Source: Symmetrospora coprosmae (taxonomy: Eukaryota > Basidiomycota > Cystobasidiomycetes > Symmetrosporaceae). From it: a DNA stretch of 64,000 bases. Position 1 is the first letter of the stretch. Each line of letters opens with the position of its first letter. Made by a program: the position numbers and the translations under genes. Shown in pieces: positions 43,801 to 54,973 of this stretch. The notes under the pieces were generated by a model, which was given only the letters and a program-made list of their open reading frames with translations, was not told the DNA's origin and did not search any database. The stretch covers positions 1 to 64,000 of the forward strand of contig VUYT01000017.1 in NCBI GenBank assembly GCA_008802785.1. Reading direction: 5' to 3'.

Positions 43801-46128
43801 AGCTTTTCTGCCCAGACTCATCTGTGGTCGCGACGGTACTGGCGCGCTCATCGTGCGAGCTCATCTGGCCCTCTCGAGACGCCACAGCGGCCGAGATCAG
43901 CGAGATCAGGATTTGCCCCTGAAGATCAGACAGGGTGATGCAGCCGAGCATGGCCGTTTGCAGTTGGCGGATAGTCGTGAGGTAGAGGTCGTTGCTCATG
44001 GCGCGAAGGCCAGACGCCGCCGAGCCGTTGACGGCGCCGTCGAGCGAAGGGCGGCCCCCCTCAAGCGACGAGCGCGAGCTAGGGTTGCTATCATCAAGGC
44101 CGTCGTCCTCTTCGCTAGTACCCGGGACGCCATTGGCGGCCGCGGAAGGAAGCAGCTACGGAGTGTGCGTTGTCTGTCAGCCTCCACAGTTTACTCTCTC
44201 GAATCCAGGCACATGGGCTCTCACGTCGCGCAGGGTCTTGCGGACTTCTGCCAGCGTAGCAGCGCGCCACGCAGCGACAGCACTGTCCACAGCCGGCTCG
44301 CCGCACCTGACTAGGCCCGTCACATTGGCGCTGCCCCTCTGTGTCAGGCTGCGGACCACGTCTTCGCGGGCCTTAGCCGCCGGCGCCGCCTCGCCGCTGC
44401 CGAGATCGGACCACTCGCTCGGCGTCGCCCGGTATCCCGCAAGTTGTTCGCGCAGCTCGTGCACGAGCACGGCGACCAGCTCCACTTCGAGCGTGTGTGC
44501 GAGCGCGGCGCGCAAGCGGGCCATGCGGCCCGGCAGAGATGACAGAGCGTCGATCTTTGCTATCCGCACAGGCGGAGGATGCTGCCCGTCTGCACCTTGG
44601 CCATGACCCCGCGACGCGCCGAAGATGGCCGCAAGGGGCGTCTTGGGTGCTTTGATAGGGGTGCGTGCGTCTCTGTCGACATGAGAATCTGCTTCTTCCT
44701 CTCCCGCTTCCTCCCCTATCGCTTCTAGCGTTGCGCTGGGCTGACCCGACGCTTGATCGCCAGTTGACGCTTTTGCCTGAATGTCTCTACTGCTATCGCT
44801 CCTGCGGCGTAGATGCTGCGCATCCGGCTCCGGCTCATGCAGGCTGGCCTGCCATTCCCTCTCGAGCTCGTCTGCGAGGTCCAGAGCGCCCTCCGTCTCT
44901 CCTGCTTCGGCCATATCCTCCGCCTGCTCGACCGCGCGCAAGACGTCCTTTACGCGCTCGAGCGCGATGTCGAGGTCTGCCAAGCGGCGGCGCTTCTTGC
45001 CCTGCCTGATCTTCTCCAGGCCCTTCTTGGCAATGGTCTTGTCGACGTCGCGGAGCAGCGTCTTGAGCGAGGCAATCTGCGTGAGCGCCTGGGCCGACTG
45101 CGTGTCGAGGGCCTGCAGATTTGATAAGGCGCTGAAGAACGAGGCGGAGCGAAGGCTGATTTCGACGCTCAGGTGAACCTCGACGATGTCGAGATAGTGC
45201 GTGAGCTTCTCCTGCAGGATCTGGTCGGTCGCAAAGTCCGTGGTCGCGCCCGTCTCGTGCGAACGGATGGTGTCGCTCGACGAGCGGCTCTCCCTGCCCA
45301 AGAGGGAGGCAGTTTGGTGACCCGCAGTGACGAGCTCGAATGTGCGTGGATTGGCGAGGCTGAAGTTCTCCTCGAAGAACAGCGGGGGAATCTCGCCGAG
45401 TGGGGGCAAGTCCCTGCGTCCGCGCTGCCTCGAGCTCCGCCCTGGAGCTGGGGCCGATGTTGACGCTGACGGTGTTTCCAATCTCGCCAAGCTGCTGTTG
45501 GCCAGTGCCTGTGCAATGGCCTTCTTGCGCAGGGCGTCTCCACCATCGTCGGCGGCGGGCGAAAGCTGCCCGGCCGCAGCCGGGCCGTCCTCGCCGTGGA
45601 GACCGTCGAGTATGTTGGCATTGTCTCCTTCAAGGTCCGGAGCAGATACAGCCTGCAGCTTGCTCCACTGGGCGTAGTCGTCCCTGACGCTGTCGAGGTA
45701 GGCGTCAAAGTCACGTCGGTGGACCTTTGGAAGGTCCGAGACGACGACAGGGGCGGCTGGGGTGCCTCGTGTCGCGCCGGACTTTGGGCCTGAAGGGCGG
45801 AGCGGGTTGAAGTTGTTGAGGGTCGCAGCTAGGTTGGGTCCCGCCGAGGCTGCGTTCATGATGGTCGAGATGGCTGCGTGCAGGCGTGTCGCACGTCGCA
45901 TGTTGAGCGGGTCGGCGTCAGCTTGGCCAGGCCCACCGGCAGGGATGCCTCGCAGTCCGCAGGTCTCTCAGCCCGGACAGCGCACGCACAGTATGAGTTG
46001 ATCCTCCCATTGCCGGCTGTCCCGTGTGTCCGGGCTTCTCCCTCGCTGTAGCTATAGCCATGGCCATGGCCGCTGAACACGCTGCTCTCCTCCTCCTCCT
46101 CTAGGGAGGACCGCGACTGCGACGCCAT
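40878..46128 (-). CDS. VPS54: GARP complex subunit Vps54 with long C-terminal tail
   Basis: Exons 45990-46128, 44225-45921, 43577-44155, 43134-43505 and 40878-43067 give 1658 aa. The core is Vps54: PPLFFEENFSLANPRTFE, LTHYLDIVEVHLSVEISLRS, RDVDKTIAKKGLEKI, then LRAMSNDLYLTTIRQLQTAM, SWQFVLQCEVICRKMIVGLR, AFHQKNLNEAARLVENEQW and the C-terminal bundle QFNSRVCQLVLGAGAMRAAG through KFSELRGLERDV. GARP tethers endosome-derived vesicles to the trans-Golgi. The protein is nearly twice the yeast length (889) because residues from about 1145 are a disordered Pro/Ser/Thr/Glu-rich tail with an SLPKIDLP motif repeated. Exon 1 (MASQSRSSLEEEEESS..GHGHG) is joined by a 68-nt intron whose acceptor (GGCCAAG) is plausible but not strong. 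Confidence 0.9.
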
Positions 46129-46945
46129 CCTGACCCCGACTCCCTGCGCTGATACTGCGTATCTTTTGCGGCCTTCTCTCTCTCTCTTCCCTCTGTGCGT
46201 GTGCGCAACCCTTCAAGCCATGGCTTCCATCTTGCTCTGTGCTGTGGGTGTGTGGGGTTGTCCTCCACCAACCCGTGCTGCGCGTCCCCGCGTCTCCTCG
46301 TCGGCGAGACCCCGCAGCGATCCGCCACTTGGTCACCTCTCCATCCAACCAACCCACAAATATGCAGACAGCAGCAAAGACGTTTCACCACTTCCGCGAC
46401 GTCGTCGCAGACTACGCGAGCAAGGCCGCGTGGGTTTGGGATGGGTTATCGATGGCAACATGTCTATTCTGGGGGCCGTCTGACGCCTCGAGATGCATAC
46501 ATGTCGGATCCGCAGCAAGGCTCCCCAGGTCCTCGTCGACGATGCTGGCTATGAAGCTCATGGTGTGCAGCATCCGCGTGTCAAGGAGGGCAGAAAGGCC
46601 GCGATTCGAAAAGCTAACCTTGCCTTCTCCCAGAGCTATTCCGGGATGCAAGAGGTCTGTCTGGACGGCCTGGTCCATCCGAACATCACTGAAGCTACCG
46701 CTCATTCTCAATTCTCGGTGCCTGACTCCACTGCTGTCATCTGTGTCCATCACAACCTTGCCTTCCTTGCCGCTTGCCCTACCCACAGGTCACTCGGCTC
46801 CGGGAGACAGGAAGAAGACTGACGAGGAGCACGAGCACACAATCCCAGGCACGCCCTTTCACATTTGTTGACTTCTACGCATCGTGACCCTGACTGCACT
46901 CGAAGACTAACGTCAGACGCGTCCGGTGTACCGTCCCATCCACAG
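46129..46945. other. VPS54 / aminotransferase divergent region, possible missing 5' exons
   Basis: About 0.8 kb that should contain the VPS54 promoter and the start of the aminotransferase gene. A plus-strand frame from the ATG at 46361 (MQTAAKTFHHFRDVVADYAS) and another frame around 46505-46620 (VLVDDAGYEAHGVQHPR) look partly protein-like, but I could not join them in phase to the first clear aminotransferase exon. Confidence 0.4.
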
Positions 46946-48989
46946 GCATCACCGAGCCAGGCTCGACCGGAGTCATCTATGTCATGGGTGCGGTGTTTGC
47001 TTGGAACTGTGGGCCGCCGACAGCAGCTTCATACTGACCTCGCTTGAACCGCTCAGACCGAGCGACTGCGAACGGTGAGCGGTGCCTCCGTTTGGCCTGG
47101 CAGGAGCTGTGTAGGCTACAAGACTGATGCTAGGCTCGCAATTCCGACCAGGCTTCTCGTATGGAAACAGTGAATGGGCGAATTTTGGCCAGGGCGCTCC
47201 GGAGGTAGGTCCCATACCTGGCGGCAGCGCGCGCCCGACAAGCATCGACCTCGCGAGCATGGGCGACGGCGTGAACGAGTGCGTCAATTATTCTCCACGC
47301 AGCCAGGATCTTCATCCGAGAACCTCACGCTGAGCACTGAGTCCACTCGCAGGTACGCGCCTACCGCGGGAGTGAAGGAGCTGCGCGAGGCTGTGGCGAA
47401 CCTCTACAACCACACGTACAGGCAGGGCAAAGAGTCGCAGTACACGCACGAGAATGTCTGCATCGTTCCGGGTGGGCGAGCGGGCCTCATTAGGGTCGCA
47501 GCCGTGATAGGCGTGAGCTACCACCGCTGTCTGCTGCCGGGCTTCCGCTTGCTGATTCTGACACCACGGCATGCCCGTCCCGTAGGATGTATACGTGGCG
47601 TACCAGATCCCAGAGTACACGGCGTACTCGAGCATGCTCAGCTGCTTCAGAAGAATGGTACCTGTGCCCATGTCGCTCGCCGCCGGCGACCGGTACAAGC
47701 TGCACGTCGAGGAGCTCCGCAAGAATGTCAAGTGGGTGCTCATCATCACAACCGAGTGCTTTCCACCTCGCGAGGCTGATTCGTTGCGTGGGCTGGCATT
47801 TGCAGGTCCATGGGGATCAGCGTCATCGTCGCATCCAATCCGCGAAACCCCACGGGCCAGGTCATCGAGGGCGAAGAGCTCGAGAAGCTGGTACAGCTAG
47901 GCCGGGAGGGAACGACACTTGTGTGGGTTCCCTCTTCTAGACATACTTTTCTGGATTTGGAAGCCGTCTGCATTGGCTGAGCGTTCGGCCGATGACTTGT
48001 TCGTGATTGTTGGTGCACAGCCTGGACGAGTTCTACTCGTGGTACCAGTACGACGAGAAGCTTCGGGGCAAGAGCGTGTCTGCCGCAGCTTATGTCGACG
48101 ACGTCAACAAAGAGTATGTCGGCTTCCCTTCCCCTACAAGGGCGAGTCTGACACGGTGACGGTTGACGGTGGCGCATTTCCCTAGCCCAGTCATCCTCAT
48201 CGACGGCCTAACCAAGAACTTCCGTCTTCCAGGCTGGAGGTGCTGTTGGGTTATCGGAGCAAGGTCGCTGATAACGGCTCTCGGACAGTCCGGCTCGTAC
48301 CTCGACGGCGGGTGCTCACACCCGACGCAGCTCGCTGCCATCCCCCTGCTCGAGCCGCAGCGCGTGCAGCAGGACAAGGAGGCACTGCAGCAGCTGTTCC
48401 TCAAGAAGCGCAACCACGTACTCGACAGACTTGACAAGATGGGTCTCACGGTGCGCAGGCCTGTCCCACCAAAAAGGGTGTCCGATCGCCCCAGTTCTGA
48501 AAGGTCGGGAGCCTGCCTATATGCATTCGCAGGTCGAGGTCCCGCCCGTCGCGACATTCTACATCTGGCTCAATGTGTCTGGCCTTCCTGCCCCGCTGAA
48601 CAGCGGTCTAACCTTCTTCGAAGAGCTTCTGAAGGAGAAGACCATTGTCGTGCCTGGCGTAGGTCTTCCTCTCTGACCCTACTTTGGTGGTCTACCGGCT
48701 AGCACGCTGACAGACAACACATTCTCATTCGCAGATCTTCTTTGATGTCAACCCGTCGCATCGGCGTAATCTCTTCGACTCGCCCTGCAATCACTACGTC
48801 CGCCTATCATTCGGCCCGCCCTTAGCTGAGCTCGACAAGGGCCTTGACGGCATCCAGCGCCTCGTAGACAGGGCTCGGCACCATTACGAGAGAGACGGGC
48901 ACCTTCGGAACGGCACGGGTCAGTACAAACGCAGCGATGACAATCATAGGACGGCGGGAAGTCTGGACGCCCCAAGTAGTGGCTCGTAA
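46946..48989 (+). CDS. Class I/II PLP aminotransferase (5' end not resolved)
   Basis: Visible exons: 46946-46987, 47057-47074, 47152-47278, 47353-47512, 47586-47731, 47806-47922, 48021-48113, 48186-48450, 48533-48658 and 48735-48989. They code about 449 residues; the first enters in phase 1, so at least one upstream exon is missing. The fold-type I aminotransferase pattern is clear: GVIYVMDRA, EWANFGQGAPEVGPIPGG, YAPTAGVKELREAVANLY, VCIVPGGRAGL, VAYQIPEYTAYSSM, SNPRNPTGQ, LDEFYSWYQY (cofactor Asp and Tyr) and LIDGLTKNFRLPGWR (Schiff-base Lys), ending HYVRLSFGPPLAEL. It should move amino groups between an amino acid and a 2-oxo acid; the substrate cannot be told. Exon 2 here is only 18 nt. The C-terminal about 30 residues are not conserved. 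Confidence 0.85.
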
Positions 48990-49105
48990 CGCCTCCGGTG
49001 CCAGGTTGACCTCGCCTTGTATGGCTCTTCATGCTGAATGCAGCACCTTATGAAAGCTACAACAACATGGAATTCTCTGCCTGACTGAGACTTGAGCTGC
49101 CGCAA

Positions 49106-50606
49106 CTATGGGGCCGCTGTTGCGCCTCCAGACGCCTCGGCCGCTTCCTTCTGCCGCTGCAATCTCCGCTCGAGCGCTTTGCGCTTCATCTCTTCGACCT
49201 TTGTCTCGTCGTTCTTTCGCGTCTGCACGCGCTTGGTGCTCTGATTCTGCGCTTCCTCGTCGGCTTTGCGCTTCTTCTCCTGCGACTCGAGCAGTTGTCG
49301 CTGCAGCTCGCGGGATTGGCGCTCGCGGCTGATGCGCTGGCGCTCGGCGACCGTCATGCCCGTCATGCCGAGACTCGCCTCGTCCTCACGCGCCCGGCGC
49401 TCCCGCTCGCGCTGCTCGACGTCCGGCTGCGCGCCGGAAGCAGCAGCGGCAGCCTGCTCGCGGCGCTCGGCAATGCTCAGCGCAAAGCCTTTCAACTCCT
49501 GTCCGTCTGCAGCGGACGAGCCGGGCAGTTGAGGGCCAAGCGGCTTCCGGCGCGGCTTGACGTTCAGCCCGCCCGTGAGCAGCTCGCGCTTGTCGATGAT
49601 CTGCCCATCGTCGTTCACCTCGATGCGCTTGCCAAGCGCTGCGGACGCTTCGGCGGCAACCTGCGCTTCGGACTTGGGACCCCGCGCGGCGAGTTCGGCT
49701 TGCTGTGCTGTGCCCGCCCCGGCAGTAGCGCCGGCCCCGTTGGCGGTGCTCGCACTGGCCGCTGCGACAGCTGCGGCATGCACGGCCTCGGACGCTGCTA
49801 GCTCGCGCTTGTAGTACTCTGCCATCCCTCCTGGGCGTTTTGCTTGCTGTTCTAAAAGGCGCGAACAAGCGATGAGGAATGGGAAAATGAGGTTTAGCGC
49901 TTGTGGCAAGAGTGATCTGTGTATGCTGGCAGCCAGACGCACCCTCTTTTACCTTCTCTTCTTCCTCTAAGCGGCGCAATTCTGCCTGCTGATCCTTGTA
50001 CGCCTGCGTGACGAATGCATCCTTGTCCTCGAATTCGCCACCCTCGCGCTCCCTCTCGCGCTCAATCATCTTGTCCTCTGCGCGGACGCGGTCCTTCTTG
50101 CGCTGCTCTGCGGCCTTGAGCAGACCGGACACGTATTTCGGGGCGTCGCCTTCTGCCTCCTTTGCCGCTTTGCGCGCCTGCTCCGCGGCCGCCTTCCCGG
50201 CCTTCATGCTGTCGTACACGCCGTCGTAGTCAAAGATGGACGGATCGACGCTTGCGGCCTCGTCGTGCAGCTTCTTGAGCAGCCGGGAAGGGTTCGCATA
50301 GGCTGAAGGGCGCGTCGGGTCGTGTGCGTGTGGCCGTCCTTTCGATTTGGCTTTCGAGGTGCCGGCGCCTAGCGAGTCGTCCAATGAACCGCCGGCCCCA
50401 TCGCGGTCGTCATCTTCATCGTCATCGTCGCCGCCAAACGCCTTTTTCGTGGGTGCGGTCTTCTTGCCAGGAGGCTGCTTGCCCTTGACGAGCCCCCCAG
50501 TGCCGCCACCGCCGAGCGAGATGCCTCCAGGGCGAGCTGTTGTAGCTCCTCTCGAGGAAGAGGAAGAGGAGGAGGAGCCGCCAGCAGCGCCCAGCGACAG
50601 CTTCAT
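49106..50606 (-). CDS. NSRP1: NSRP1-like nuclear speckle splicing regulator
   Basis: Exons 49943-50606 and 49106-49851 give 469 aa. The N-terminus MKLSLGAAGG is followed by a Ser/Gly/acidic stretch. The conserved NSRP1 (CCDC55) core comes next: LLKKLHDEAASVDPSIFDYD, VYDSMK, PKYVSGLLKAAEQRKKDR and EDKMIEREREREGGEFEDKD, then FVTQAYKDQQAELRRLEEEE. The intron falls within this coil. A charged Arg/Glu/Lys coil fills the C-terminus. In animals NSRP1 is a nuclear speckle protein affecting splice-site choice; fungal members are barely studied. It is divergent from a small orphan gene 172 bp away and convergent with the aminotransferase gene (116 bp). Confidence 0.85.
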
Positions 50607-50778
50607 CTTGTCTTGTATACGGAACTGTCAGTATGTGCTGGCTTTCATGGGTCGCGGTGGTGGCAGGAGGAAGAGGAAGGAGAGACGGTACGTAGAGATG
50701 ACCCTCTCTCCTTTCGCCCAACTCGCCCATAGCCAGGACGCATATCAGGAATCACCACAACACTACGCAGCAGCAGCC
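50607..50778. promoter_or_regulatory. Divergent promoter, NSRP1 / orphan gene
   Basis: A 172-bp gap, the tightest divergent spacing in the window. It includes a purine-rich AGGAAGAGGAAGGAGAG stretch (about 50668-50684), complementary to a pyrimidine leader on the NSRP1 side. Confidence 0.4.
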
Positions 50779-51280
50779 ATGTCGTCCCCAACACCCGCAG
50801 GAACCGCCAGCGCGCAGCCGAGCAACAACTCTGGCGTGGCCAACCCGGCGAGCAGCGAGAGCAACTACAACATGAACGCGACACCCGTCGAGCCCGCGCG
50901 GACGGCCGACGACAATTGGGCGCAGGTGCAGGATGAGGCGTGAGTGCGCAGCGATCCGTTGCGTTGCGCAGGAAGGGCAAGGCGGCTGCACGGGTACGGG
51001 GAACTGACGCTCGTCACCCTCGCAGGATGGAGCCAGAGGAGCTGTCGGAACACGTCGAGCGCGACGACGCCGCTTTCGAGGAGCAGACAAAGATGGTGCG
51101 GCGTTCGCTGCGCTGTCCACATCGTCTTCGCCGCGGCCTAGCTAAACCTCCCGCCCGTTCCTGCAGGTTGGCGCCAGCGATGCGGGGACAAAGGACGAGG
51201 ACAAGTCGCTCCTCCAGAAAGGCATCGACGCCATCGCCGGCGTCAACAAGGAGGCCGGCAAGGAGTACCTGGCTTCGTAG
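50779..51280 (+). CDS. Small hydrophilic protein of unknown function
   Basis: Exons 50779-50939, 51026-51095 and 51167-51280 give 114 aa. The start MSSPTPAGTASAQPSNN opens a Ser/Asn/Pro-rich half. It is followed by an acidic helix (DNWAQVQDEA, EELSEHVERDDAAFEEQTKM) and a Lys/Glu-rich end (DEDKSLLQKGIDAIAGVNKE, then AGKEYLAS). There are no cysteines, signal peptide or membrane segment. I recognise no family. Donors GTGAGT and GTGCGG, acceptors CTCGCAG and CCTGCAG and the phases all fit, which supports a real gene. Confidence 0.6.
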
Positions 51281-51925
51281 GTGTCGGGGCGGCGCTCGAG
51301 AGCGACAGTGTAGCATAGGCCACCTCAAGTATAAGATACAGCCCGACATGTCCCGCCCCGATGTTTGCTCGCGTCCCCTTCGGAGCAGCGAACTACGTCA
51401 TCAGTACCGTACATGCGAGGAGTGCAGCTAAATGATCCCGGGAGGACTCGAGTCGTCAGAAGCCCAGTCGCGATCCTCTTGGACTCGACATCATGTTGCA
51501 TTACAGGCGAACGCGGACGCGAAAGCTAGTCGACAGCCGAAAAGAAGCGCGCGTTACGATACATGCTGGACCAAGCCATACGGAGCGGATGCCGTGCGAT
51601 TGCGACTAGACACTTGCTATGGACGATGCTATATGGCAGATTCCAGTTGCCACTCTGGCAATATGGCGATTGCTCCGATGTGTTGCTGACTGCGAGGAGG
51701 TATGGAGAACGTGGTGCTGGTGCAGCAGGGATCCCAAACGACGGATGGCGACGAAGGTTCGATTAGGCAGTATGCATGGTGCACAGAGTCGGAGTGGATG
51801 CGAGCGATGCAGGTGAATAAGTCAGGGTCCAGAAAGAGACGCAGGTGAACGAACGAGGGGGAACTGGGTCTGGTGAGGGATATCGGTAAAAGTATCGAGG
51901 GAGAGTCACCCCGTCCGTGCGGCGA
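51281..51925. other. Convergent 3' region, orphan gene / SLC35F6-like gene
   Basis: About 0.65 kb with lower GC than its surroundings in places. Short frames only; I see no motif, repeat or RNA gene. Confidence 0.35.
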
Positions 51926-54288
51926 TTACCAGGTAGGCGACGGCGTTCGCTGCTGAATCAACGGGCTCCGCTCGGTAGAGTCGCCGCTGGTTCTCGCGAC
52001 TCGCTCATCCTCGGGCGCAGCCAGAGCGTCCCGGTCGCCTCCTCCTAGTGCTCCCCCATCTCTCGCTGCAATGCCGCTGTCGGACGATTCAGAGCCCCCG
52101 TAGTTCGGGACTGAGACTGCTGTATCTTCCTTCTTGCCAGTGCTGCTCTCGCGCAGCTCGATGCCGCTGCGAAACCAGCTGGCCGGAGCAGGGAAGGGGA
52201 CAATGCCGTTGAAGCACAGCGTGCCGTACACGAGCATGGCAAAGCCGAGCACCTGCAGCCCGGCGAGCTGCTCCCATCCAAGGAGGAGCGAGACGACCCA
52301 GATGCCCACGGTCCGGCTCGTGTCGATGAGCGAGCGCGCCGTGGCAGACACGTTCTTTGTCACTGCGAGCCCGCTGAAGTTGAAGAAGGCAATCGAGAAG
52401 CAGATGGCAATCCCCGTACCCCAAATGGCAGGGCTCGAGAATGTCTCGGTGAATCCAGTCGGGATGTCGAAAAAAGCCGAAGAGGATGACCTGCCCGCCC
52501 GCCCGAATAGCGCATACAGGATCGGCATGAGTGCCAGCGTCGTCATGAGGCCAAACGCGCCCTCGAGGCCGACGGCGCGCTGCGAAGACAGACCAAACTG
52601 TTGCGTCAGCCAGTGGATGGGAAGAAAGGAGGAGGAAATCGGGACGCCAACGCACCAATGGCTCGAGCTGGTAGCGCGTCATGATCTTCTCCTCGATGAC
52701 AAATTGGCTCGCGGTGAAGACTTGCGCAAAGAGGACGAGGCAAGCGCCCATGACTGCTTTGCCCACGTCGACCTGCTTGCCCCCATGGTCCATCCCGCCG
52801 TCCTCGGCGTGCTGGAGCGAATTCGAAAGGCCGACGACGGCGACGCCGCTCATGACGATGGCGAGCGAGAGCCACTGCTCGAGGGGCAGCTTGCGGCCCA
52901 GGAAGAGCACGCTGAAAAGGCCTACCCAGAGCACGAGCGCGCCGCGCAGCATCTGATACACGGACACGGGCACGAAGAGCAGGCCAACGTTCATGAGCGT
53001 TGTGCCGCAGATCTGCCGTGCGCCACAATGTCGCAAAGATCAAGTTAGCCCGGAAGACGCGCGGCAGGGGCAGAGTGAGATGGGCTGGCTCACGTCGAAG
53101 AGGGCAGGCAACCACATGAGCAGCGTCTTTGTCCCCTCGAGCTGCTCGTTCTTGTCCTCGACCGGCTCAATCTCGCCCGGCACGAGCTCATCCGGCCCGA
53201 CGACAGCCTTGTGCGCGGCGACGGCGGGGACCTGCGTGGCAGACGGCGACGACGCTGCTTCCGTTCCGCCTCCGCCTCCGCCTATCTGGTATGCAGGCTG
53301 TCCCCACTGGTGCTGGCGTTCGCGCTCCTCCTCCTCCAGCTCGTCCTCATACTGCTCTCGCATGCGGTCATCCACGCCGCGCAGCGTGATGCGCGACTCG
53401 TCAAATCCACCGCCCCACATGCTCTCGTTTGCATTCGCACTCTCGCTGCCCAGTACGACGCCCGAGTCGTCGACCACGGGCACCTTGGCGTATCCCCCTC
53501 GCGCACGGTGCTTCCGGCTGGCGTCGCCTCGCTTGGACTGGATGTAGCGGGTGCGTTGACGGAGAGCGAGCAAGGCAACGAGGCCTGGGGACGTGCATGC
53601 ATTGTCAGTCAGCTGTCTGGCGCGACTTGCACGGCTTACTTTGCCATGCACTTACAGAAGGCTGAGCGGGAGAGGGGATCACGAGGCACGGCAGCAGGGG
53701 CAGCGTTAGGGGCAGCGGCGGCGGTAGAAAGAGAAAGGCGAGCGCAATCAGCTGCAGTGACGCGGAGCACACTGGTGTATGGCACACCTACTCTCCCCGA
53801 CAAACATGGTCCTATGAGGCGCGAGGAGGAAGGCGAGCAGGCGAGCAGTTACGTCAATCTCCCGGGTCTGCCTTGGGGTCGCTCCGAGTACCTTCAGGGA
53901 ACAGGAGAATGGGGAGCACGCTTACGCTGTCTGAATGACGGGCTGCTCGTAGTGCCTTGGCCGTGCCGAGTCGCAGTCCCCGACGCACTGTTCGAGTGGC
54001 AGTCGGGCATGCGGGTCAGCTGCCTGGACTCATTCCGGGAGCAACACAGGGAGGCAGCGCGGGGGCCAGTATTGCGCACCTGCATGTCCTGCAGCTTGTT
54101 GAGGATCGAGTTTGCTACACCCGACACGAGCCTGTGGTTGTGGTGTGTTGTCGTTGGTCGTTTCAGCTCCAGCTCCACCTCCGTCCACCAAGCCAAAGCC
54201 AGACGACGGCAGCGACGACGACGCACATGAGGCTGATGAGCCCTCCGACCTGGGCGCTGCTGAGGCCGCCCGTCTTGTAGCTGGTCAT
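51926..54288 (-). CDS. SLC35F6: SLC35F6-like drug/metabolite transporter
   Basis: Exons 54227-54288, 54080-54131, 53926-53987, 53792-53811, 53094-53584, 52656-53012 and 51926-52597 give 571 aa. It is a multi-pass membrane protein of the DMT superfamily. LMLVSGVANSILNKLQD, CVGDCDSARPRHYEQPVIQT, the helix pair around ICGTTLMNVGLLFVPVSVYQ, MLRGALVLWVGLFSVLFLGR, AQVFTASQFVIEEKIMTRYQ, RAVGLEGAFGLMTTLALMPI and TARSLIDTSRTVGIWVVSLL line up with SLC35F6. The human protein is found in lysosomes and mitochondria; its substrate is unsettled. A loop of about 130 residues rich in Asp/Glu/Gly follows RQRTRYIQSKRGDASR. Exon 4 is only 20 nt (TMFVGE) and is followed by a 207-nt intron, the least certain junction. 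Confidence 0.87.
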
Positions 54289-54973
54289 GGTCGGGTGTCT
54301 GGTATGTTATGCGATATGATGGATGGTCAGGAGGGTGAGCCGGTGTCAATCCCCCTTATCGCGTACTAGTCGGCCCCGGGCAAGATGGCCAGATGCCGCC
54401 TCTCTGCTGTCCTGCCCGTTCGCAATGGTTGCAGAGGAGAGGCCGCTCATGCAATACAAAAACGGCCAATGGCATTCCACACGGCACACGGCGTGCTCTG
54501 TGGACAATGCGCAGAAGGGCGAGGCCCCCCTGATGGATCGCCCACCTTCGCACCGCGGCACCCTCCTACAGCTCACACAGGCCTGATCCGCGACAGACGA
54601 GAGAACCGCATCGGTCGTACTGATCCATCCATCGTCCGAAAGACTCCCCTGCGCGCTGAAACCCTCATCGCCGTCCGCATTCTGGCGCGCGTTCTCAGGC
54701 CAGCTCCGCGAGCGCGATGCACAGCTGGAGAAGATACGGGTATGCTGCACGCTGTGCCCTGCAGGCTGCATACTGGGACCCGCTCAGCACGCTCGCATCG
54801 CCCGTCGGAGCCCATCTTCACTCGAGCCCCTTCTGCCTGCGTCTCCATCTCTCTATCCTCCTCTCTCCCGTCCCGCACCTCCCACTCCCTTCACGCTTCT
54901 GAACACGCTGCTGCCTTCGGGTCGTTGCTGTACACTCCTTTGACCGGTTCTTGTTCATCTCGTCGTTACAGTC
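54289..54973. promoter_or_regulatory. Divergent promoter, SLC35F6-like / receptor gene
   Basis: About 0.7 kb between start codons of two membrane-protein genes. The half next to the receptor is CT-rich (about 54830-54900), as in many fungal leaders. No gene is supported inside it. Confidence 0.4.

Noticed and set aside
46361-46500. Short frame MQTAAKTFHHFRDVV as a separate small gene
   Set aside because: Not recognisable, and cannot be told from a 5' exon of the aminotransferase; left as an open question instead.
52134-53048. Plus-strand frame of 304 codons
   Set aside because: Antisense of the transporter's membrane-spanning exons.
53211-54230. Plus-strand frame of 339 codons
   Set aside because: Lies opposite the SLC35F6-like exons and introns; no family resemblance and crosses several sense splice sites.
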